Of a stretch of DNA of 64,000 nt, positions 51,146 to 60,148 are shown piece after piece. Position 1 is the first letter of the stretch, and every line of letters begins with the position of its first letter. The DNA is from Schizochytrium sp. TIO01 (taxonomy: Eukaryota > Sar > Bigyra > Thraustochytrida > Thraustochytriidae), in assembly GCA_004764695.1 (NCBI GenBank), contig SMSO01000032.1, positions 3,826,983 through 3,890,982 on the forward strand, written 5' to 3'. The translations under genes and the position numbers were made by a program. The notes below the pieces were generated by a model that searched no databases, had not been told where the DNA came from, and saw only the letters and a program-made list of their open reading frames with translations.

Positions 51146-51759
51146 TTTGATTGGAAATGCAAACCATGCATAAATCAGCTATTTTGATTTCCCGTTTGAT
51201 GTTCCTCTTCACTAAATGAACTGTTTGCAGGTACTGTTAAAATACTAAGAAAAAAAATGAGGTGGAGTTGGTGTTGTCTGCGACCTCTTAACCATTAAAA
51301 AGACCCACTGATGTGATTTAGATGGTGTTTAACTCAGTGCATAAACTAATGGAGTAAGCTGCTCTCATCGAGCTTAATCTTTCGAACCAACTCCAGATTT
51401 TAAAATAGCAAAGGTTTATATGAAATTCAAAAGACAATTAAGAAAATATATACACAACCAAAACAGAAAGCCTCACATACTTTTATCATTACTTGTTATA
51501 GGCTAGTAAGGGGCAGGCACTACCTTGTATAGAGACAAAAAATCATGTGAAGGGAAAGAGAACCTTGTGTTGTGACTGAACGCATGAAGGAATGCGAACG
51601 CGTCAATATATGCCTGAATACTATTTCGTTGGTCTATTCAATCGGTTTCGTTCAATGCCCCCTTTTCTTACTTATTTTCTTTCTTTTACTTTGCTCTTGC
51701 TTATTCACTATTTTTTGGTTTCTCTATAAAAAGGTAAAATTGCAATTAACCAGAGATTT
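51146..51759. other. Convergent spacer
   Basis: AT-rich 3' flanks of the phosphoesterase (+) and the EEP protein (-). No gene seen. Confidence 0.6.
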
Positions 51760-53604
51760 TTAAGCAATCTCCAAATCAGCAGAAAGAATGCCGTGGTCAG
51801 AAGGGAAATTGAGCGTCGGGAAAACCGAGTTCTCAATGTACTGCTTGTTGCCAGTGTTGTCCTTGATAACACGCTTAACTACAAAGGTGTCTTGTTTAAA
51901 CAAAATGAAATCCTTCGGGTTAACATCACCCTTGCTACGAACCTCGGACTTCGTGGCAGCCTTGTTGAGCTGAGCCTGCAGGTAGGTACGGCCATTGTAG
52001 GTGGTGAAGTTACGCGGGTTGGGGTGGAGACCCCAGCAGGAGTCAAGTCCGAGGCGAGCGTACTCAACAGAAAACTCTGTTACGTCCTGCTTGACGCCAG
52101 CAATTCCCTTTTCGTAGGTGTTGGCATCAAGGCCAAAGAGAAGAAGCTCAGGATTTGCAACCACTTTGGCGACAGCACGGACCACAGGCACAGTTTGAAG
52201 GCCATTGGTATCACCATGAAAGGATGCAAGCACAAGGTTATTGGAAAATACATCAGTGGCATGGACAATGGTCACGTCTCCAGAGGCCACCTTCTTACCA
52301 GCGTTTTCGCCATCAGATGAGTCGAATTTGAGACGGTTGGTGATGTCTTCAGTGATGCCCTTGGGGAAGCGTTCCTTGGAAAGCAGAATCACTGAGTTTT
52401 GATCGCTGTTGCTCATCTTCTGCGGGCCAATAATGTGAAAGGCACTAGCAAGTACCCGGTGCTCCCTGGCACGTTCGATAAAGGCACCAGCGACTTCCTG
52501 GAGAAAGATGATCTCGCGGTCGAGGTAGGTGGTGGAGAGAATTTCCAAGATGCGGTCATTCTTCTTCAAGTTGAGGGAGTGGCAAATCTGGCTGCGAAGA
52601 AATTGCCACGGGGACTTTCCTGAACCATAGCTTGCACTGGATACGCGGCCATCCACAACGCCCATCATGTGGACAAGAATAGCATCAAAGATCGCTCCAC
52701 AAAGTGTCTGAAGTGGTACACTGATCTTGGCCTCCTGTTCAGTGATCAGAGGGTACTTTTCACGGCTAATTGGCTTAAGCATTGCAGCGGGCACGATGCG
52801 TCCACTCTTGACGGTGTCGATTGACTCTTCAAACATGAACTTGCGCCACTTGGCCCACCACTCCTCCTGTGAGTCCAACGAAGACCCAAAGCAGTTGATC
52901 ACTGTCGGTCTGTACGAGAATTCGCCTGATTTCAGTGGAATTGTGTTTGTGACTCTGTCTGGCATTGAAGTGAGTCGCTTCTTGCCAAGATCTCCATCTT
53001 TCAAAAACCCGCTCACAATCTTGCGGTTGCGGTAGTTAGATTTCCACAAACGCATGGTACCTTGAATGGCAGTCTCGTCAAAGTTACTTTGCTTGCGCAT
53101 CTCCGTTACCAGCTCTGAGAACATGCTGTCTGTGAAAACCTTGTACACTGGGATATCACTGTCACCAGGCTCCTCGATGAAGTTCTGTACATGCTCCATG
53201 AGTTTATCGTAATCCTTGTTGCCTTCCAGCGTGAGCCAGTATTCGAAAGGGTTATTGTTGATAGCAGCCATATTCCATGTGGCCACGTGAAGTTCACGCT
53301 TCATCATGCTCGCACGAAGTCTGCTTGCGAGCATATTTGGTGAGCTGCCACTCTGGAAAGCCAAGCCTAGAAGAACCAGAAGTCCAGTAGCGCAAAGAAT
53401 AAGCTTCGCATTGTAGAAGCTTTTCTTCGAAGCTTCCTCCACGGAATCTTCATCACCCTTGCTCAAGCTTCCCTCAATGCCAAGGGAAGCGTTTTCCTCA
53501 GAAGGACTGGCAGCTCCACCAGAGCCGAGTCCGGAGCCGATGAAGGCCTGCTCCTCCTCATCAGCTCCGGAAGAACCTCCGCCGCGACGACGCTGGACCT
53601 GCAT
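51760..53604 (-). CDS. Membrane-anchored endonuclease/exonuclease/phosphatase (EEP) family protein
   Basis: 614 residues from ATG 53604. The frame opens at a TTG 48 bp upstream. An acidic, Gly/Ser-rich cytosolic N-terminus precedes a signal anchor (about 68-84, LILCATGLLVLLGLAF). The EEP fold follows with its motifs in order: HVATWNMAAINN (N111), IIFLQEV (catalytic Glu), LVLASFHGDTNG, LLFGLDANTY (D-x-N) and FPSDHGILSADLE (the SDH ending). The family includes DNase I, sphingomyelinases and inositol phosphatases; I cannot choose the substrate. About 245 residues separate the first Asn motif from the QE motif, far more than in typical members (about 30), so a lineage-specific domain is inserted there. 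A type II orientation would put the catalytic part in the secretory lumen or outside the cell. Confidence 0.85.
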   Translation of the reverse strand: MQVQRRRGGGSSGADEEEQAFIGSGLGSGGAASPSEENASLGIEGSLSKGDEDSVEEASKKSFYNAKLILCATGLLVLLGLAFQSGSSPNMLASRLRASMMKRELHVATWNMAAINNNPFEYWLTLEGNKDYDKLMEHVQNFIEEPGDSDIPVYKVFTDSMFSELVTEMRKQSNFDETAIQGTMRLWKSNYRNRKIVSGFLKDGDLGKKRLTSMPDRVTNTIPLKSGEFSYRPTVINCFGSSLDSQEEWWAKWRKFMFEESIDTVKSGRIVPAAMLKPISREKYPLITEQEAKISVPLQTLCGAIFDAILVHMMGVVDGRVSSASYGSGKSPWQFLRSQICHSLNLKKNDRILEILSTTYLDREIIFLQEVAGAFIERAREHRVLASAFHIIGPQKMSNSDQNSVILLSKERFPKGITEDITNRLKFDSSDGENAGKKVASGDVTIVHATDVFSNNLVLASFHGDTNGLQTVPVVRAVAKVVANPELLLFGLDANTYEKGIAGVKQDVTEFSVEYARLGLDSCWGLHPNPRNFTTYNGRTYLQAQLNKAATKSEVRSKGDVNPKDFILFKQDTFVVKRVIKDNTGNKQYIENSVFPTLNFPSDHGILSADLEIA

Positions 53605-54138
53605 GGGAGAGAGGCTCTGCGCACGCAACGGATGATCCGCCGTGCAACACAATCCAAGATTATCTACAGGCTGAGCGAAGCAACCTCAGGGGGCACCGCT
53701 CCGAATAGGAATTGTATTCGATTGACGATACGATCTGACTCAACTTCAATCTCTCACTCTCACTCTCACTATCATTTCTTTTCATTTCCTATTGCTTTGT
53801 CTTTGAAATTGAAATAAAGTTTAAAACCAAAGATACTACTACTAGTACATAATTAACTACTACCAACAATACCTAACAGCAGTACAAAAGAAAACATCGA
53901 AGAGAAGACAATAAACAAATAATCTGGGCACCTTCGCTGCTGCAATTCCTGGTCCGGAACGGAACTTGCAGTCGTGAAGAGTCTAAGTGGAGATCGCGCT
54001 GCTCCATTCCGAGTGCATGCACAGAGATATTTGAAGGCGTGGATAACGAAGAAGAAGCTGGCTGCGATGTTGAAGATGATTTAAGCAGTTAGGTACCCCA
54101 TGTACTACCTATTAATAACAGATTGTACAAGGTAAGAG

Positions 54139-54160
54139 TGGCGTTGCTCTGGCAACGCCA
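54139..54160. repeat. 9-bp perfect hairpin, 4-nt loop
   Basis: TGGCGTTGC, loop TCTG, then GCAACGCCA. Confidence 0.85.
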
Positions 54161-54250
54161 TGGAAGTATAGATGTTGCAAGACGAGGAAGAGGGCAGATG
54201 TATACGGGCCATTCGAGGTGAGTTATGAGAAGCCCGAAGGTCAAATCGTT

Positions 54251-54272
54251 GAGGTGGTATACGAACCACCTC
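54251..54272. repeat. 8-bp perfect hairpin, 6-nt loop
   Basis: GAGGTGGT, loop ATACGA, then ACCACCTC. It lies 91 bp beyond the preceding hairpin. Confidence 0.8.
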
Positions 54273-55216
54273 GCATAAAACAAAATGACTCAAGTATCGT
54301 CGCTGGCTTATCATTATTTGTCCAAAATTGTTTTGGCTGGTTTATTTAGGTAGTAGTCAAATACATGGAATCAGATTCTCAAGATTGACTCTTCACCCGT
54401 CATTAAAGAGACGAAACGAGATGGTTTGGTTTCCACGTTTAGCATTTGCAACTGTGGTTGAAGCATAATGAATTCTCTAACAATGTTCTCTCGATGGTGA
54501 TGGAGAGGCTTTATTTAGTATAGCAACAGTTGTATAGCTTTGACTTTCTCTTATTTATAGGCGTCAAATGTGACCCTTAATCTCTTCATGATGTTCAATT
54601 ATCATCCCCGAACAAAGCTACTTCCGCGCCAGCTCAGAATGCTAGATGCCAATGGCTACTTATCTGTATTGTTCTTCAGACTCCAACGCTGCAACTCTCG
54701 CTTCGCTACTCTCTAGCACGCGTAATCTCTTTCTGCAATGAGTCCCAAGTCGTCTCCCTTCTTAATGTCCCTTCCCAAGTCCCCCATATTAAATATCTCT
54801 CGTTGTATCAGATACAACTTTAAAAAGGAACTATCCAACGCCTTCTAAAAAACCTATTCGTGCGTTCAATGCCCGCAAACCTCCTCTCTTAGACTGCAGG
54901 ACTTCAGTTTTCGCCGCCTGCTCAGCGTTCGTCGGCGGCCTGGAGGGTCTGTCTGCCACGCGCCCCTGCTCAAAATTAGCAGGACCAAGGGCTCTGGGAC
55001 GAAGAACTTGGAGTGAAAAGGATAAGATCTGCAACGAGCTCAAGCTCAAGGCCAGTACGTACTTCTCCTACACTCCACGGACAGTGTTGTGCTGCGCATA
55101 GTGCAGCGAACTGCTCATACGGCGACATCAGTCACGAGTCCGTGGTATTCGCTTGCAAAAACAAGAAGATTGCGTGCGTGATTTGAGGGTTGGAGAAGTT
55201 ACTCTCGGGGGGGACC

Positions 55217-56089
55217 ATGTACTTGAAGGATGAGGCTCTCGTTAAGGAGGCCGGGTCTTGGGCGCATGCGGTGAATGGCCGTGAGCAGCTCGCCGATGCT
55301 GTTGGGTCACGAACAGTTCGAAGGATTGAAGTTGATGTGTGCTGGAACTCTGTACTGAAGGTGCCTGTTATGCGCCATGCAAAGGTCAGCGAGCTATCTG
55401 CCATCGAGGAATGCACCGTTGATCAATGGATGCAAGCATGCTTGTTGGCCATTAAGAATGGTAGGCCCATTGAGGTAATCAAGCTGGACTTTAAAGATCT
55501 TGTTCGATCACCTCCAATTGCACTTCATGAGCTAGAGATGGCCACCTCCAAGTTAAGGCTCTCACAGAGGGAACTCCCGGAAATTTGGCTTAATGCAGAT
55601 ATTTTAGGCACTGATGGGACCTGGGACATTGATGAGGTGGAAGCCTTTTTTAACTCCTGCGGAGCTTTTATCAAACGGAACCTGGATAAGTTCAAGACCA
55701 AGTATTCACTAGGCTGGCGCACGCACTTCGCTCCATGCTCGTTTCGGGAAAGTGCATACGACCCGGGCTGCATTCGAGAGATGAAGGTGCTCGTTAAACA
55801 ATTTACACCTCCTGATGCCCAAGTGACTTTTGCAGTGCGTGCTTCGTTCATGGTAGCGTCACTAGATGATTTACAGAATTTACTTCTTGACCCCCTTTCT
55901 GCTGACACCAAACGAAAAGAAGTCAGTCTCACAGTGTGGACTGGTTGGGAAGGTATTCCGATCGCCGAGTTGATCACCATTTATAAACGATGCAAAGACG
56001 CTGACATCACAGCTTATTTTGACACTACAAGAGGTAATAAACTTTCCTGGTTTAATCCAATGCGCTTCTTCTATTATGCAATGGATTAA
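55217..56089 (+). CDS. FAM151/menorin-family protein (DUF2181)
   Basis: 290 residues from ATG 55217. A TTG 27 bp upstream is in frame but ignored. It follows FAM151B/menorin along its length: WAHAVNGREQL at the start, RRIEVDVCW, VPVMRHAK, EVIKLDFKDL, EIWLNADIL, a late YSLGWRT, VTFAVRASF and VSLTVWTGWEGI. The family adopts a TIM-barrel-like fold related to glycerophosphodiester phosphodiesterases. In worms menorin acts in dendrite patterning, and mouse FAM151B is needed for photoreceptors; the biochemical activity is not settled. No signal peptide or membrane helix is seen, so the protein is probably cytosolic. A further 5' exon cannot be excluded, but the homology begins right after the ATG. 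Confidence 0.88.
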   Translation: MYLKDEALVKEAGSWAHAVNGREQLADAVGSRTVRRIEVDVCWNSVLKVPVMRHAKVSELSAIEECTVDQWMQACLLAIKNGRPIEVIKLDFKDLVRSPPIALHELEMATSKLRLSQRELPEIWLNADILGTDGTWDIDEVEAFFNSCGAFIKRNLDKFKTKYSLGWRTHFAPCSFRESAYDPGCIREMKVLVKQFTPPDAQVTFAVRASFMVASLDDLQNLLLDPLSADTKRKEVSLTVWTGWEGIPIAELITIYKRCKDADITAYFDTTRGNKLSWFNPMRFFYYAMD

Positions 56090-58593
56090 GTTTAATCATT
56101 GACGTCTCAGAACTCGCTCTAGGTTTTAAGTGACTGGGTATTACTTTGTCCTACAACTAGCTCTCAGAATTGTTTTCCATGCATAATAAATAGTTTAAGG
56201 CTTCCTAGGTAGCACACATGGCAAAGCTACTACATTTTCAATATCGGTTGCATGTTCCTCTATAAGATCTCCTAACACGTTGTTACGTGAAAAGACAAGA
56301 GGAATATAGAACTATCGTGCCTACTACACGAACAAGCATATTACCTGAGGTAAACACAGGTAATATGCTTATTGAATTGTCTATTGTAAATTCACTTATC
56401 CCTTTGAGCGATTAACCTGGTCATTTAATGTGTCAGACTCGGAGGCGATTTTTCATCATCCTTAAACTTGATTAAAAATTTAATCTATAATATAGGATGA
56501 ACAAGTATCGATTTGTTTGACGAGAATACCGCCACGCGCTCCCTTACATCACTTAATAAATTACTATACTATTTTCTTGCCTCTATATTTTGGTATTTTC
56601 AACATATCTTTAGTGTTGCAAAAAAAAAAGAAAATTTACATTTTGTTTAACATATTGTTCTTGATGTGACTCCGCTTTCCCAAAGTTGTTGGGTGTGGTA
56701 GCTTCGGTGCCACCATGGTTCTACAAGCTGGCTCGGTCTATTTGTAAATGTAAGTTGCACAGATCCTGGTTCAACTCTGCAATTAGAGCAACTCATCAGG
56801 GTGTGTATGTACCACTCTGCCGTGCTATACATTATAAAACCTTGTACCAGTTCTGGAGCAAAATCTATAATTTCATAATGTTTCCGCATCATGAAAAGGT
56901 ACATATGCGCATCCTGTTCTAGGACTTTTGAGGTTCATCTATAAAATAACCCTTGGCCCGCCTTGCCGCACTTCACTAAACAAGTGATATGCATTTGCAT
57001 CATAGTCCCAGTGAATCCAAGTGCTAGGACTTTTCCCACGAGTTCTAAATTAAAAATTAGAATCTGGACTGCAAGATCTTGGCGCTCTTATACCGTGCAT
57101 CTAGGTAGGTGTCTACTTTAAGAAATGGACACCTTCAAGTTTGACGATACTATTCAAAGTTTATTATTATTGCAAACTTTCTCGTCCCAGATTCTCAACA
57201 ATAAAGTGCCTCCACAATTTCTCTCAACGATCAACTTTGATTCAGAATCAGATTCTTCAGGAACTATAACCTGTCTAATTAGGGCTGTCCTTCATGCTCT
57301 CAAAACCTGATTGAAAGCGACCTTAGTTCCCTGTTTTTAATCAAAACTTCTTCTCCTTCTCCTTCTTTCGTGATGATCTAGAAGGGGACGAAACAGTTCC
57401 TAGCTATTGCTACCTACTGCTACCTACTGCTATTTTAAAATGAGATAATTTCTTTTCTAAAAAAAAAAAAAAGAGAGCCGAAAAGAATTCTGAAAGATCT
57501 TCTATCATAGAGAATAAAGAGAAATTTAAAAGATATGGGCCAGGGTTAGGGCGCACTTTCTTCGGCGCTGCTATGCGCCGGAGTTAGGAGGATACTGACT
57601 TGACAGAGAGTGCTTCGTTCACTGGCAAACGACTGATCGACTGCGCGGTAGGTGCCTCGCTCTCTCTCTCTCGCACGCGTCTCGGTGGCAGCTGCTCAGG
57701 TGTAGCAAGCATACCGTGGTCTTCTATCTTCCCGCATGGATTTTCATTGAGCCCATTGGGCCATCTGGCGCGACGTAGTGGTCCATGTCGTGGCCGGCAT
57801 CATGAAGCATCATGCCAGAATGAAGCAACGAATGTTCAAAATCGTCCCTACGCTTCGGAGCTATCGTTATCCTCGACTAAAGTACTCTGCGGATCATAAA
57901 GTTTACCTGTGATTGAAGGCTTCTTATCTCAATGGATTCCTTTCGCCAACTTAGACGCGATGGGCTTGCGTCTCGCGAAGCCTAAGGCTCATTCATGAGA
58001 GCGGCGGTTTTATTTGTTTCGCTAGGTATACACTAAGTGGTCCTGGAGTGCCTTGGTTAAGCTTCGGTCCTTCTCTTCCTCTGGTTACTTTGACGATGAC
58101 TTTGTTGGGGATGTATTGTGGTTGTTGATTTCGTCTGTAGACAGTCTCTTGGGAAACCACGATAGTTGTTATCGCTTGCACAACTTCATAGGTTCCAAGG
58201 TCCGTCGTTAGATGTTCAATTCATAAAAGTGTCTTCAATGTCGAAATCTGAAGGAGAGGTAAATCTACGGGTTACTTGGAAAGGGAGGAGTGCTCAAGTG
58301 ATGCGCGACGATTTACTTTGTCATGGCAATTCATTATTGTATATGACTGATGGAACAGTGTTGCTCCATTTTGGGTGGAAGAAATTAGATCATGGGTAGA
58401 TTAGAGATGAAGGTTCTCTTTGGATTGGGAGAATAGGCAGAAATCATGGTGTATTCATCAATATGCATTGAGGTTTCCATGCTCATAGTAAACTATGTGA
58501 ATAGGCTGACTAACTGAGTTTGTAATTGATGCGTTGTTTATGGTTCACTCTCAACAGGTTCGCTAAACGGAATCAAGCTAAATAACAGACATA
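56090..58593. other. 2.5-kb gene-poor region
   Basis: AT-rich DNA with a strong hairpin (56334-56370), a duplicated gctacctact word (57408-57432), an A-run (57459-57472) and a (CT)n tract (57656-57670). The frames at 57600-57899 and 58166-58399 have some protein-like character but no recognisable domain. They could be remnants of a decayed element. Confidence 0.5.
56334..56370. repeat. 14-bp perfect inverted repeat, 9-nt loop
   Basis: AAGCATATTACCTG at 56334-56347 is exactly complementary to 56357-56370. It is about 245 bp downstream of the FAM151-like stop and is the longest perfect hairpin I found in the window. Confidence 0.92.
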
Positions 58594-59649
58594 ATGTCGG
58601 ATACCGAGGCCCAAAACGAGACTGCCGCCCCCTTCGAGGGCGCCGATGAGGCCGCTGGCGATGCCACGGAGTTCACCCCCAAGTACAATATGGAGAAAGT
58701 AGACGTCAAGACTCTTGAGGAGGACGAGGAGGTCTGCTTCAAGCAGCGCTCTAAGCTCTTTGTCTTTATTGCTGAGGACATTTACGGTGGTGAGGTTCGT
58801 AAGAACTGGTGGAAGGAGCGTGGCACTGGTGACGTCAAGCTTCTCAAGCACAAGGAGCTGGGCAAGGTTCGTCTTCTAATGCGCCAGGAAAAGACTCTCA
58901 AGATTTGCGCTAACCACTTGGTCAGCCCCTACGTTGAGCTCAAGTCCAACGTTGGTTCCGACCGCTCCTGGGTTTTCACCGCTGCTGACTTTGCTGATGA
59001 GGAACTTAAGACTGAGACTTTTGCCATTAAGTTTGCCAGCTCTGAGGTTGCTAACATGTTCAAAGAAAAGCTCGAGCTTGCTAAGGCCATTAACGCTGGT
59101 GAGAAGAGTGCTGATGAGCTCAAGGCTATCAGTGATGACGCTGATGAGGGTGCTTCAATTGAGAAGGCAGCTATTGACAAGCAGATCGAGGAGAGAAACA
59201 AGCGTGAGGAGGTCCGCCGCGACTCCGTTCGCGCCGAGAGTGCCGCTAACGACAGCGACCATGACAGCCAGACCGAGGACGTAAGCGAGGGTGCTGAGGA
59301 GCGTCTCAAGCAGACCGTCGGTGACCACTCTGGCGCTGATGACCTTGCTGAGGGCATCTCCAAGATGAACCTCCCCGGCGTTCCCGGTGGATTCAGCGAG
59401 GCCGATGTCGAGTCTGATGAAGTTAAGGAGGCCGCCGAGTTTGCTGCCAAGGAAATTGGCAAGGGTGACCTCGTCAAGGTCGAACAGGCTGCTCAGCAGG
59501 TGGTTGCCGGCATGAACTACCACCTTGTTCTTCACATCAAGCACGAGGACGACGCCCTCCACTCATACACTGCTCTCGTCTTCAAGCCCCTGCCCCACGA
59601 GGACAAGCCCATGCAATTATCAGAGTCCACGCACAACGGTGCTGTGTAA
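58594..59649 (+). CDS. RANBP1: RanBP1-type Ran-binding protein fused to a C-terminal cystatin domain
   Basis: 351 residues from ATG 58594, one uninterrupted exon. Residues about 28-165 are a complete Ran-binding domain: [44 protein letters not shown], and [15 protein letters not shown]. They are near-identical in wording to animal and fungal RanBP1. RanBP1 binds RanGTP, co-activates RanGAP and helps release cargo at the nuclear pore. An acidic, coiled linker (about 165-260) follows. Residues about 264-345 then form a second domain that reads as a type 1/phytocystatin: [20 protein letters not shown], the papain-inhibitory QVVAG (302-306), and [10 protein letters not shown]. The C-terminal PW pair of cystatins is PLP here. 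Codon choice is GC-ending and uniform across both parts, as for a highly expressed gene, which argues against a chimeric assembly. No RanBP1 known to me carries a cystatin. Confidence 0.93.
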   Translation: MSDTEAQNETAAPFEGADEAAGDATEFTPKYNMEKVDVKTLEEDEEVCFKQRSKLFVFIAEDIYGGEVRKNWWKERGTGDVKLLKHKELGKVRLLMRQEKTLKICANHLVSPYVELKSNVGSDRSWVFTAADFADEELKTETFAIKFASSEVANMFKEKLELAKAINAGEKSADELKAISDDADEGASIEKAAIDKQIEERNKREEVRRDSVRAESAANDSDHDSQTEDVSEGAEERLKQTVGDHSGADDLAEGISKMNLPGVPGGFSEADVESDEVKEAAEFAAKEIGKGDLVKVEQAAQQVVAGMNYHLVLHIKHEDDALHSYTALVFKPLPHEDKPMQLSESTHNGAV

Positions 59650-60148
59650 AACAACTACCTTTTCCCTTTTGAACAACAACAAACACTCTGTAGCCTTGCT
59701 TTGCTTTTGCTCTTTTTTATCTTTTTTGATTCCTTGTTTCTTCTTTTCAAGCTTCACTTGTCCCTTCCTTTCGCAAAGCAAAGTCCTACTCTGGCTCAAA
59801 TGATTTAATTATTTACCTTGTCTTATAAATTAAATTCAACCCCTCTAGGTGTGATACATTCAGAGAGCTTCAGGCGAAGCTATTCATTGAAGGTCCAACC
59901 TTGGTGATTTTGCGCAATTTAGCGTGAGACAAATAATGGAGTGCCTATTATGCTCCATGTCACGATGCACTGGAATAAAATACATATGGTGGAAAAGGAA
60001 AGCGTGATAAGTAAAATGAATCTGCTCTTAGTGATTAATTACACTGTAACAATCGAGCGTACATGTCAAACACCTTATTAGGTATAAAGAGGCAAGAAAA
60101 GAAACTAATGCAACTGAAAAAACAAAAAGCAAAAAAAAAAAAACACGC
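59650..60148. other. Convergent spacer
   Basis: T-rich 3' flank of RanBP1-cystatin and A-rich 3' flank of the kinase. No gene. Confidence 0.6.

Larger units (their letters stand above)
53605..55216. other. 1.6-kb intergenic region with two hairpins
   Basis: Lies between the divergent EEP (-) and FAM151-like (+) genes. It contains a (TCACTC)n tract at 53752-53770 and two perfect hairpins (54139-54160 and 54251-54272). No gene seen. Confidence 0.55.

Noticed and set aside
57993-58399. Possible retrotransposon remnant (frames on both strands near 58.0-58.4 kb)
   Set aside because: Some protein-like character, but no reverse transcriptase, integrase or terminal repeats could be identified.
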